Assembly: GCA_028278455.1 (NCBI GenBank)
Contig: JANQEH010000249.1
Span: 32,710-96,709 of the forward strand
Origin: a bacterium
GTDB lineage: Bacteria; SM23-31
DNA length: 64,000 bases
Direction of reading: 5' to 3'
A program made the position numbers and the translations under genes. Positions 26,237 through 34,080 of the stretch are shown here, one piece after another. How positions within the stretch are numbered: position 1 is the first letter of the stretch; each line of letters starts with the position of its first letter. Under the pieces are notes generated by a model. It ran no database searches, had not been told where the DNA came from, and was given only the letters and a program-made list of their open reading frames with translations.

Positions 26237-26815
26237 CTACTCGATATTAAGGGCCTTTTTTATCTCTGAGATCACAGCATCATTCTTCAATAATTCACCT
26301 TTTGCACTCCATAGGATAGTCTTGTCTTTTCCGACAAGAAAGTAAGATCTAATTGCTATCTTCATCCTCCTGTTAAATACTCCATAATTCCTGATGACCG
26401 TCTGATCGGGGAAATCGCTTAAAAGCGGAAATGATGATAATTCCAGTTCTTCTGCAAAAGCCCTGTTTGCTGCTGGAGTGTCTGAACTAATTCCGAAAAT
26501 CTGAATTTCAAGATCCAGAAACCTCTGGATCTCCTCCTCGAAACCGGAGAGTTCCGAGCGTCAGCCTCCTGTAAACGCCATAGGATAAAATGCGAGAAGT
26601 ACCGGTCCTTTGTCTAAAGCTTTATACAAGGAAAACTCTCTTTTATCCGGTTCTGCATCAATAGAGCTCCCCCGAAGTGTAAAATCCGGGGCTGTTTCGC
26701 CTGCCTGAAGAAATGCCTGTTGTGCTTCCTGTGCTTCAGGAGTACCTCCTCTATCAGAACAAGCTGCTGTTAAAAGCAAAATAGACGCAAAGGTTAAACA
26801 TGTTGATCTCAGCAT
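26237..26815 (-). CDS. Selenocysteine-containing lipoprotein peroxiredoxin (UGA read-through)
   Basis: Residues 1-84 form a lipoprotein signal (LLLTAA-C19) and the start of an AhpC/TSA peroxiredoxin (GETAPDFTLRG, LAFYPMAFTGG). The next codon is TGA at 26563-26561. Beyond it the same frame continues for 107 residues: RSELSGFEEEIQ, FGISSDTPAANRAFAEE, FPLLSDF, NYGVF and RSYFLVGKD, ending at TAG (26239-26237). The peroxidatic motif PxxxTxxC reads PMAFTGG followed by UGA, so UGA sits exactly where the catalytic Cys belongs and is read as Sec85. There is no Cys after it, so it would be a 1-Sec type enzyme. It should reduce peroxides on the outer side of a membrane. Hairpins follow the UGA. A nonsense mutation is the alternative but is unlikely, given the intact downstream frame. 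Selenocysteine genes are not in the window. Confidence 0.87.
26511..26558 (-). promoter_or_regulatory. Candidate bacterial SECIS, two hairpins after the UGA
   Basis: Two hairpins follow the UGA inside the coding sequence. The first (26558-26537) pairs CTCGGAAC with GTTTCGAG over 8 bp with one G-U. The second (26532-26511) is a perfect 8-bp stem AGATCCAG/CTGGATCT with loop AGGTTT. That loop is close to the AGGUCU loop of the E. coli fdhF SECIS bound by SelB. Its loop begins 36 nt after the UGA, near the upper end of the usual 16-37 nt range. Confidence 0.6.
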
Positions 26816-26872
26816 AAAAGAACCTTTATATAATTTATATTAAAATCAAACTCAGTTTTGAAATAATCGCTA

Positions 26873-27670
26873 TTATTTGTACAGCTTTTTCTTCATCGAC
26901 AGGAACTTTTCAGCATTAGAAGTTAGGTCTTTGGCAGGGAGTGAAGCAATAATGGTTTTAGCATTATTTATCCTGTCTTCCGGCATGGGATGAGTAGAAA
27001 GCATCTTTTCCAGTGCCGATGGTTGTGTATTATGCAGGTTAGATAGTTTTTCGAAGAATGTTACAAGGCCGCTGGGATCATATCCTGCAGCATAAGAATA
27101 GTTCACACCGAGTCTGTCTGCTTCGAATTCATTTGATCTGCCGTACTTCAACATCCCGGCGCCTACTATAACGTCGGTAACCATTCTTTCAACCTGCCTG
27201 GTATCACCTCCAAGTGCCAACGCTATAACGAGTTGGTATCCATAGATACTCGTTAGTTTTTTCATTCCGTGTTTACCCACAACATGCCCGATTTCATGAG
27301 CAATTACACCGGCAACCTCCGCTTCATTATCCGCTTTCTTGAGAAGTCCCGAATAAAGGTATATGAATCCACCCGGCAGAGCGAATGCGTTCACAGTTGC
27401 TGAATCGTCAACGATTTTGAAAGAGTATTCGATATCCTGCCGATCGCATACACTTACCAGTTTGTTACCTACTTCACTGATATAATTCTGCCATTCCTCA
27501 TTATCAAGCAGAGTCAGCTGTTTTTCGATCTCTTTTGAAAACTCCTGCCCCATATTGACTTCCTGATCTGTGGAAAATATATTAGCGCCGCAGCTTATCA
27601 GGAATAACACAGGCAGAAACAGTACTGTATACAAGGATTTTACATTTCTTATGCATTCTGCAAATTTCAT
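26873..27670 (-). CDS. M48 family metalloprotease, lipoprotein
   Basis: This 265-residue protein has a lipobox at FLIS-C27 and an M48 zinc-protease domain. The HEXXH motif is in VIAHEIGHVVGKH (His125 to His129), and the third ligand region is SNEFEADRLGVNY. Upstream, NAFALPGGFIYLYSGLL is typical of the family. It resembles the protease half of BepA/YfgC without TPR repeats, which acts in the periplasm on outer-membrane proteins (family knowledge; role here inferred). I choose the ATG at 27670, one base after the PilZ gene's TAA, with GGAG and AGG sites upstream. The longer frame to 27724 overlaps the PilZ gene. A selenoprotein gene follows 57 nt downstream. Confidence 0.92.
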   Translation of the reverse strand: MKFAECIRNVKSLYTVLFLPVLFLISCGANIFSTDQEVNMGQEFSKEIEKQLTLLDNEEWQNYISEVGNKLVSVCDRQDIEYSFKIVDDSATVNAFALPGGFIYLYSGLLKKADNEAEVAGVIAHEIGHVVGKHGMKKLTSIYGYQLVIALALGGDTRQVERMVTDVIVGAGMLKYGRSNEFEADRLGVNYSYAAGYDPSGLVTFFEKLSNLHNTQPSALEKMLSTHPMPEDRINNAKTIIASLPAKDLTSNAEKFLSMKKKLYK

Positions 27671-27671
27671 C

Positions 27672-28790
27672 TTACCTGGCTCCACCGTTATCTTTTTTCC
27701 AGTTTCTTTGAATATTAGATACATATTTAATTATCTCTTCCCTGTTCTGGTCAGAGACCATAATAAATTCAACAAAAATTTTATATCTTCGTTCCAAGTC
27801 TTTTACACGCACAATCCTGCCGAAAATATCCGTTAGTTTCTCTTTAGGCCTCAGAAGAAGCTCGATCCGGAGAATATCATCGGTTTCCAGGGATGGATTT
27901 TCAGTAAAGAATGAAATACCTCCACCGCTAATACTGACAACTGTACCGAGGAAATTTCCCGGCCTTGAAGTCCTTTTGAACACCTTATTTTCGATAAGCC
28001 CTTGCTTTTCTTCCGGATTGAGTTTATAAAATCTCCCGGTCAGTCTCGCATTTATCCTGTAAAAATGTCTTCTCTGTTTCCTGCTGATTTTGTTAGTATG
28101 TTCAAAAACGACAGTATGCTTGTCAATCTGATCTTTTACAGTAAGCGGAAACCTGTAACCGGCATCACCCTGTCTCCAGAAATAACCTTCGAATTTTTCC
28201 CCCTTTTGAAAAACGAAATGGAGATCTTTGTAGTCATCACTGATAAGAGTAAAATTCTCTGTCGTATTTTCTTCCACAAAGACATTTATATGTCTATTGC
28301 CGAATTCTGCAGGAATAGTGATCCTGATATTCTGCGCGTGTGGTATCGATCTTGTGGTTTTGATCTCATCTGAAGGATCAAAGTAGCGGTGAAAGAATTT
28401 TTCTCTGGTAGTCTCAAATGAATCCTGTGCCTCTTCCCTGTCAATTTCAGCATCCCATTGCTGAAAGGAAGCCATGAAATCCTTAACAAACCTGTCATAT
28501 TTCGAAACAGATTCTACTACACCTTGCGGAGTCTCCGGGGAATATTTCTGAGCAAGCCTGATTAACACTTCCGCCTCGAGATCCGATAGATCCCTTGCTT
28601 CCGCAAGTTTATTAAAGAGATACCATTCCCGTTGAAACCTTTGTTTTTTTCTTCTAAAATGGAGTATAATCTGAATTATAGAAACAATAATAACAATACA
28701 CAGTAAAACGATCCAGGAATAGAAAATCGTCTGCTGGCTAGGAGGTGTGATCCTGAAGAATTCTAATATGTATTTCCAGGAATCTTCCAT
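27672..28790 (-). CDS. Membrane-anchored PilZ domain protein
   Basis: This 372-residue protein has one membrane span (about 22-44) and a helical module (53-105). A YcgR-like beta domain covers about 150-235 and a C-terminal PilZ domain about 238-345. The c-di-GMP motif RxxxR is present as RHFYR (241-245). The second motif, D/N-x-S-x-x-G, reads SISGGG (286-291), so the D/N position is Ser. c-di-GMP binding is possible but may be weakened. Such proteins pass second-messenger signals to flagella or envelope machinery. The gene lies 10 nt after the 34-residue-repeat gene and 1 nt before the M48 gene, within one transcription unit. Confidence 0.88.
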   Translation of the reverse strand: MEDSWKYILEFFRITPPSQQTIFYSWIVLLCIVIIVSIIQIILHFRRKKQRFQREWYLFNKLAEARDLSDLEAEVLIRLAQKYSPETPQGVVESVSKYDRFVKDFMASFQQWDAEIDREEAQDSFETTREKFFHRYFDPSDEIKTTRSIPHAQNIRITIPAEFGNRHINVFVEENTTENFTLISDDYKDLHFVFQKGEKFEGYFWRQGDAGYRFPLTVKDQIDKHTVVFEHTNKISRKQRRHFYRINARLTGRFYKLNPEEKQGLIENKVFKRTSRPGNFLGTVVSISGGGISFFTENPSLETDDILRIELLLRPKEKLTDIFGRIVRVKDLERRYKIFVEFIMVSDQNREEIIKYVSNIQRNWKKDNGGAR

Positions 28791-28800
28791 GCTGGGTATC

Positions 28801-30417
28801 TCAATTTGAGAATATTTTCTTGAAAACTTCTTTGAATAATCCCATAATCGATAAATTTAGTCTGTACATCTGCCGTACTCTGGCAGCCTCTTCAGACTTG
28901 TTCTCACTGATCAGGTTTTCGTATACTTCCTTTGCTATAGGTTCAACCATAGGTTTAGGCAGTTTGTGCTTTCGTTTTATAGATATTGCTTCATTATATT
29001 TACCGGCTTCCAGGTTTTTCCTCCAAATAACAAGCGCTGCTTTTTTAATCTTCTGACCTTTTAGATTAAAGGCATAACCTATATTGGCAGCAAGTTCGAT
29101 CTGACCATCTTTTATCGCATTTTCAAAGTCTTTTTTGACCTGTTGATTTAACTCAGCATCAAACGATTTTATTTTCAGATCGCCTGCTATATTGAAAGCT
29201 TCAACAAATTTTCTTTCTTTCATCAGTGTAACAAGGGCAATATTGGCCATTTCGCTTATCCTTTTGTCAGAGACATCATATTCTTTAACGACATTTTTAA
29301 TATCAGCCGCATTACCCCTGGCGAGCAATTCAACCATAACCTTGTCAACCACAGAATTAAGTTTCTCAATGCTGTCTCCTATTATATTCTTCGTATATAG
29401 AAGATAGTTTTCCTTAATCGATTTTGCGAGGCTCAGATTATTTTCCTTCAAGACTTTATTATGAGCCGCTTCAGCAGCTGCAATTAACTTCACTTTCTGA
29501 TCAGGTGAAAGCTCATGAGTCATCAGATTGAAATTTTCAACAACTTTTAGTCCATCAGTGTACAATCCTGAATTTAAAAACTTGTTATGTAGATTTATTA
29601 CTTCTTCTATTACATATTTTACTATCTGTTTAGCAACTGGATTGGTTTCACCCTTTTCAAAAAGGTTCAGCTTGTGTACAACCTGGGCCAGCATATCAGG
29701 ATTACCCCTACTTAAAAGGCTTACAACTATCATGTCCCTGAAAACATTACCGAGCAGCTTCAGGTCTGCTTCATCAACAAGGTGCAGCTCTCTGTCACCG
29801 AGGATGTTGTATTTCTTCTCGAAAGAGATAAGTTTTGCCAGATTCTCGCTATTAATGAATTGATGATAAGCTCTTATGGAGGAAATAAGGGTTCTTTTTC
29901 GCGATATATCGAAATCCTGACCAAGGAGCATGGCGCTTTCATAATCCTTGCTGTCGAAAAAATGGTTGAATTTATTGATTACTTTATCAAAAACAAGGTT
30001 ATCAGGAAGTTGGTATTTATGTTTATAATCTAATGCCTTTTTTACTTCTCTTTGCGAGAGACTTTCGTTAAAAGCTTTAATCGCTATATTGTTAACTTCA
30101 TTTGTGGGAAGGCCGTTTTCTTTTGCCCAGTCTATTCCTTCATCATATTTTTTGTTTCTTAACAGTTCTCTGAGATGAAGAGAGACTGCCTTGATCTTCA
30201 GTTCATTGTCAAGATCATATTGTGTAGTGATCTCAACAGCAACAGGCAAATTCTTTGATTTTTTGACCAGACCTTCTACCACTTCCTCGGCTGTTCTTTT
30301 AGCTTCGATCAAAGATATATCATGTTCATGCTCAATATCTTTAGCTCTATCGATATTTCCTGCAGTGAGGTTACTGACTATCTCGTCCTTAATTTCTTTT
30401 TTGCTCTTTGGATCCAT
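28801..30417 (-). CDS. 34-residue helical-repeat protein (larger paralogue)
   Basis: This 538-residue, Lys/Glu-rich, all-helical protein has no recognised family. Much of it can be laid out as tandem 34-residue units, each opening with a short Y/F-x-L/I segment and closing with a G/K-x-Y/F-x-x-A helix. Clear 34-residue units start at KENGLPTNEV, HKYQLPDNLV, QDFDISRKRT, KEYDVSDKRI, YAFNLKGQKI and RKHKLPKPMV. The same unit builds the protein at 40336-41487. It resembles TPR or PPR in length but not in consensus. A solenoid scaffold for protein or RNA binding is inferred. No signal peptide or membrane segment is seen. It sits between an amidotransferase-like gene (50 nt) and a PilZ gene (10 nt). 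Confidence 0.82.
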   Translation of the reverse strand: MDPKSKKEIKDEIVSNLTAGNIDRAKDIEHEHDISLIEAKRTAEEVVEGLVKKSKNLPVAVEITTQYDLDNELKIKAVSLHLRELLRNKKYDEGIDWAKENGLPTNEVNNIAIKAFNESLSQREVKKALDYKHKYQLPDNLVFDKVINKFNHFFDSKDYESAMLLGQDFDISRKRTLISSIRAYHQFINSENLAKLISFEKKYNILGDRELHLVDEADLKLLGNVFRDMIVVSLLSRGNPDMLAQVVHKLNLFEKGETNPVAKQIVKYVIEEVINLHNKFLNSGLYTDGLKVVENFNLMTHELSPDQKVKLIAAAEAAHNKVLKENNLSLAKSIKENYLLYTKNIIGDSIEKLNSVVDKVMVELLARGNAADIKNVVKEYDVSDKRISEMANIALVTLMKERKFVEAFNIAGDLKIKSFDAELNQQVKKDFENAIKDGQIELAANIGYAFNLKGQKIKKAALVIWRKNLEAGKYNEAISIKRKHKLPKPMVEPIAKEVYENLISENKSEEAARVRQMYRLNLSIMGLFKEVFKKIFSN

Positions 30418-30467
30418 TTGAAGATATTACTTTTGAAGTAGTAGATTTTCGTAAAACTGATTGTATC

Positions 30468-31322
30468 TTATATCCAGCTTGAAAGCTCTATTTTCATGTC
30501 AGGAGCGATTGCCATCACATTCCTATCGGGAATTTCCTTCCAGATATTGCCGTCATTATTTTTATTTGTGGAGATTACTATAAATCTTTTTGACGGGTCT
30601 TGATTGATGGTTTTAAATTCTACATTTGTCTCACTGAAATGAAAACCAGGGATAGAGTCATCCCGACTACCCTCATGAACATAATAATACAAAGGTTCGC
30701 CATAACGGGCGGCAAGTAGGTACTTTCCATTCGAGATCAGAAGGTTCATCACAGGCTCTTTCTGGATTTCCGCTTCATTAAATATCTCTTTCATTACATT
30801 CCCGAAATTTTTCAAGCCTTCAACAGACGCCGATACGGAACTCTCTCCCTTTTTAATACCCCCTTCACCTCTTAACATAGACAGAAATAAGTAGAAGCAG
30901 TATTCACTGTCGGTATTGCCTCCGATCTGTTTTTTGTAGGCAATAGGAAGTTTCCTGATAATCCTGGATTTCACCTTTCTGAACTGCTGTATAGTTCCCG
31001 AGTGAGCAAAAAGCCAGTTTCCCCACCTGAAAGGCTGGGTATTGGCTTCCTTTACTTCTCCTATAGAGGCAAATCGGAGATGGCTAATGAAGATCCTTGA
31101 TGATACGATCTCAGAGATTGTTGTAAAATCCCTGGAATTCTTCTTCTTAAGGGGCTTTTTGAAAAGAAACGAACTTTCATTTCTGAAAAATCCTATCCCC
31201 CATCCATCCGAGTTGCTGAATATCTGCATTTCATCTTCTGATCCTGTCGTAATCGTCTCCGGTCTGTGTTCACAGGATAGATTAACCGGTTCATCTCCAA
31301 AAAATCCGAACAGTCTGCTCAT
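30468..31322 (-). CDS. Class II glutamine amidotransferase-like protein with Ser for the catalytic Cys
   Basis: This 284-residue protein has the N-terminal Ntn glutaminase fold of class II amidotransferases (YafJ/EgtC-like). It shows RLFGFFG at the start, SDGWGIGFF, HLRFASIGEVKEANTQPF and GGNTDSEYCFYLFL. Family members start Met-Cys, and the Cys is the nucleophile. Here the start reads Met-Ser. The oxyanion motif HNG reads HSG (FAHSGTI). The start is firm: GGGAG lies 4 nt before the ATG at 31322; the longer frame adds unrelated residues. It may be a glutaminase-dead member with a binding role, or use Ser as nucleophile. No synthase partner is adjacent. It is the first gene of the six-gene minus-strand unit. 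Confidence 0.85.
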   Translation of the reverse strand: MSRLFGFFGDEPVNLSCEHRPETITTGSEDEMQIFSNSDGWGIGFFRNESSFLFKKPLKKKNSRDFTTISEIVSSRIFISHLRFASIGEVKEANTQPFRWGNWLFAHSGTIQQFRKVKSRIIRKLPIAYKKQIGGNTDSEYCFYLFLSMLRGEGGIKKGESSVSASVEGLKNFGNVMKEIFNEAEIQKEPVMNLLISNGKYLLAARYGEPLYYYVHEGSRDDSIPGFHFSETNVEFKTINQDPSKRFIVISTNKNNDGNIWKEIPDRNVMAIAPDMKIELSSWI

Positions 31323-31516
31323 GCCGCTCCCATTTGAGTTTAAGATAAGTAGGAAATTAACAAAAAAAACATGTCTTGTCAAGATATTATGGAAAAGTAT
31401 ATTGCCCCGTTTTTGGGAAGACCATCGAGGAAAATAAGTTTTGAATTTTATTATTGACGAAATCTTTTTACCTAATAAATTGCTTGAATATAGTTTAGTT
31501 TATACCTATATTTTAT

Positions 31517-31532
31517 AGTTTAAAATTAAACT
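31517..31532. promoter_or_regulatory. Palindrome in a divergent promoter region
   Basis: AGTTTAA-AA-TTAAACT has perfect 7-bp arms and sits 37 nt upstream of the FapA-family gene, in the 246-nt gap between divergent units. It could be an operator. The base composition makes chance palindromes fairly common. Confidence 0.3.
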
Positions 31533-31568
31533 TGTACTTCATGATACTGTATTGAGAGCTCCAGGCAT

Positions 31569-33041
31569 ATGATAATAAAGATCGAAGTATCTTCAAATGC
31601 TTTAAAGGCGTATATTCGGGCTGTGGAAGACCAGAAAGTCGATGAACAAACCGCAGTAACTGAACAGGATATAATAGAGGCCGTTAAAGGCAAACAGATC
31701 ATATTCGGTGTTGTTAAAGATACAATTGAAAAACTGAAAGATTCCGTAGAAACAACCGATGAGCTTGTGATAGCTGAAGGGAAGCCTCCGACAGTTGGCA
31801 AGAACGCTGAGGTACACGTTCTAAAAAGGCCGAAAAAGCGTGAAGAAGTGCTGCCAAAATCCAACGAAGAAGGTGATGTTGATTATATATCACCGCGTCC
31901 CGGTTGGATAGTCCCGGTAAATAAAGGCGAGGAGATCGTTGTAAAAACTCCTCCAACTCAGGGTGAATCCGGGAAGAGCATTTTCGGAAAAGAAATACCG
32001 GGAATATGGGGGAAAGATTTTGATCTTGATGAGATTGGCGGTCTAAACACTGAGACTGACGGCAATTGCCTTTTAGCGAGTAAGGATGGTTTTATAATAA
32101 TAAGAACAAACAAGTTCAGTGTCGAGCCGGTGTACAGAATTTATGATGACATTGGCCCGGCAACTGGTTCAATAGATATACCGCAAAGCTATGATGTTGA
32201 GATAGCCATCTCAAAAGATGTCAAGAGCGGATATTCTGTTAAGGCGAACAAGGTATCTATCGGAGGATGCATAGAGGACAGCGAGGTAATAGCAAATGAG
32301 CTTGAAATAGTACAGGGAATTGTAGGTACGAGTGAAATACCCATAACCGCGAAGAGGATTAAAGTTGGATATATAAACGGTGCCCGGAAGGTTTATGCAG
32401 AATCCGTCAATGTTATTCGTGAAGTAAGCGCAGGAGCTCAGATATTTGCAGACCAGGTTAAAGCAAGTACAATACAGGGAAGCACGATCACTGCAAGCGA
32501 ATTTATATGGACAAACTATCTTAACGGTCAGAACAGAATATGGGTGGGGATAGATTATAAATCAAAAATGGTCCATGACAGGTGCTCTAATGAGTTGAAT
32601 AATATGGAAGAACCTCTTGAACAGCTGCAGAAAGCATGGCGAAACTCTGAAAAGAGGATGAACTACCTGAAAGAGCTTGCAAAGAAGAATCCAAAGCATC
32701 CGCTTATTGTAAAAGAACTGCCTCAGATCAAAGAGATCAAGGAGAAACTTGACTATTATATCGAGAAGAAAAAGAAGTTGGAAGAAGATAAGGCTGAGGC
32801 CCTGCAGAAAATGTACCCAACTGAAAAACCTTTTATACTCATCAGAAGTGGATTTGCTAAGGATGCATCTACAGGAGCAGCTGTACCGCCAAATACAATC
32901 ATACATATAAGAACAGAAGTTCAAAAGATTCTTGAGCCGGGATCAGGAAGATTGATGACTTTTTCAGAGGGACAAATGACCTCGACTGCAAGATACAATA
33001 TCAAGGAATTGAAAACCAAATTAAATAAAATTGACTGGTAA
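31569..33041 (+). CDS. FapA family protein (DUF342)
   Basis: This 490-residue protein matches the FapA/DUF342 family: an N-terminal region ending IAEGKPPTVGKNAEV, then GDVDYISPRPGWIVPVNKGEEI, then a beta-solenoid part (about 190-310, for example VSIGGCIEDSEVIANELEIVQG shortened here to its start). A coiled coil follows at about 335-420. The name comes from flagellar assembly protein A, linked to polar flagellar placement and signalling; many members have no proven role. It is the first gene of a plus-strand run that continues into cell-wall genes, 18 nt before the next gene. Confidence 0.85.
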   Translation: MIIKIEVSSNALKAYIRAVEDQKVDEQTAVTEQDIIEAVKGKQIIFGVVKDTIEKLKDSVETTDELVIAEGKPPTVGKNAEVHVLKRPKKREEVLPKSNEEGDVDYISPRPGWIVPVNKGEEIVVKTPPTQGESGKSIFGKEIPGIWGKDFDLDEIGGLNTETDGNCLLASKDGFIIIRTNKFSVEPVYRIYDDIGPATGSIDIPQSYDVEIAISKDVKSGYSVKANKVSIGGCIEDSEVIANELEIVQGIVGTSEIPITAKRIKVGYINGARKVYAESVNVIREVSAGAQIFADQVKASTIQGSTITASEFIWTNYLNGQNRIWVGIDYKSKMVHDRCSNELNNMEEPLEQLQKAWRNSEKRMNYLKELAKKNPKHPLIVKELPQIKEIKEKLDYYIEKKKKLEEDKAEALQKMYPTEKPFILIRSGFAKDASTGAAVPPNTIIHIRTEVQKILEPGSGRLMTFSEGQMTSTARYNIKELKTKLNKIDW

Positions 33042-33059
33042 AAATTAAATTTTTTTGCG

Positions 33060-34061
33060 ATGAAGCGACCGGACAAACTTTCACTTGCACTGCTTCCCAC
33101 TCCTATACACAAACTCCAGAAACTCAGCACGAACCTGAACAGGAACATCTTTATTAAAAGAGACGACCTGACGGGAATGCAGTTATCAGGTAACAAAATC
33201 AGAAAACTCGAATATGTACTGAAAGAGGCTGTCGATCTGAAATCAGATATTATTGTTACATGTGGCGGAGTTCAATCCAACCATTCGAGGGCGACTGTAT
33301 CAGCTGCAAAAATGATCGGTCTCGATGCATTTGCTGTTCTCCGCGGTGATCCTCCTGAGATCTATGACGGAAACACTATGATCATGTCTCTGCTTGGAGC
33401 AGGATTTAAATACGTTTCTCAGGAAGAATACAATAATATCGATGATGTATACAATGAGTTGGATAAAGAGTTTAAGAAAAAGGGATTAAAAGCCTATTTT
33501 ATTCCTGAGGGTGCTTCCAATCCCCTGGGATGCTGGGGATATATCGAAACAATGGAAGAGATCTCCAGGTACGAGTATGAAACCGGAACAAAATTCGATA
33601 CTATTTTCCTGGCAACAGGTTCAGCAGGAACGTATGCAGGGCTTCTTCTGGGGAAGTACCTGACTGACTCCAGGGCAGATATTACCGGATTCAATATATA
33701 CAGCAACACCAGAGATTTTTCTGAAGTCATTTTGAAACTATGCAATGATGTTATAACCGGATATGAATTAGAAATTGAGATCGATCAAACTGATATAATT
33801 ATCAACAGTGATTATCTTGGAGAAGGTTATGCGATCACTGACGACGCACAGCTTTCAAAAATCATCTCTTTCGCGCACCTTGAAGGAATAATTCTGGATC
33901 ATGTATATACGGGAAAGGCCTTGATCGGAATGCAGGATCTGCTTAAAAAGTATCCGGACAGGTTCGGAGAAAACATCCTATTCATGCACACTGGTGGTCT
34001 ATTCGGCTTATTCCCGATAAGAGACCTATTAACAGGATCCTTAAAAAACAGTATAACTTAA
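33060..34061 (+). CDS. D-cysteine desulfhydrase / ACC deaminase family PLP enzyme
   Basis: This 333-residue enzyme is of the fold type II PLP family: the N-terminal LPTPIHKLQKLS, the PLP lysine in SGNKIRKLEYVL (about residue 45), GGVQSNHSRATVSAAK (about 72-87), and the phosphate loop TGSAGTYAGLLLG. It is most like D-cysteine desulfhydrase (DcyD), which breaks D-cysteine to pyruvate, H2S and ammonia. ACC deaminase is the close alternative. It lies 19 nt upstream of murG. A D-amino-acid enzyme beside peptidoglycan genes is suggestive but not proof of a wall-linked role. Confidence 0.85.
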   Translation: MKRPDKLSLALLPTPIHKLQKLSTNLNRNIFIKRDDLTGMQLSGNKIRKLEYVLKEAVDLKSDIIVTCGGVQSNHSRATVSAAKMIGLDAFAVLRGDPPEIYDGNTMIMSLLGAGFKYVSQEEYNNIDDVYNELDKEFKKKGLKAYFIPEGASNPLGCWGYIETMEEISRYEYETGTKFDTIFLATGSAGTYAGLLLGKYLTDSRADITGFNIYSNTRDFSEVILKLCNDVITGYELEIEIDQTDIIINSDYLGEGYAITDDAQLSKIISFAHLEGIILDHVYTGKALIGMQDLLKKYPDRFGENILFMHTGGLFGLFPIRDLLTGSLKNSIT

Positions 34062-34080
34062 TATCTATTCCGGAGGATAA

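Noticed and set aside
26561-26815. An 84-residue stand-alone lipoprotein ending at the TGA
   Set aside because: The frame continues as peroxiredoxin beyond the TGA, and the TGA is at the catalytic residue. Read-through as selenocysteine explains this better than a short protein or a pseudogene.
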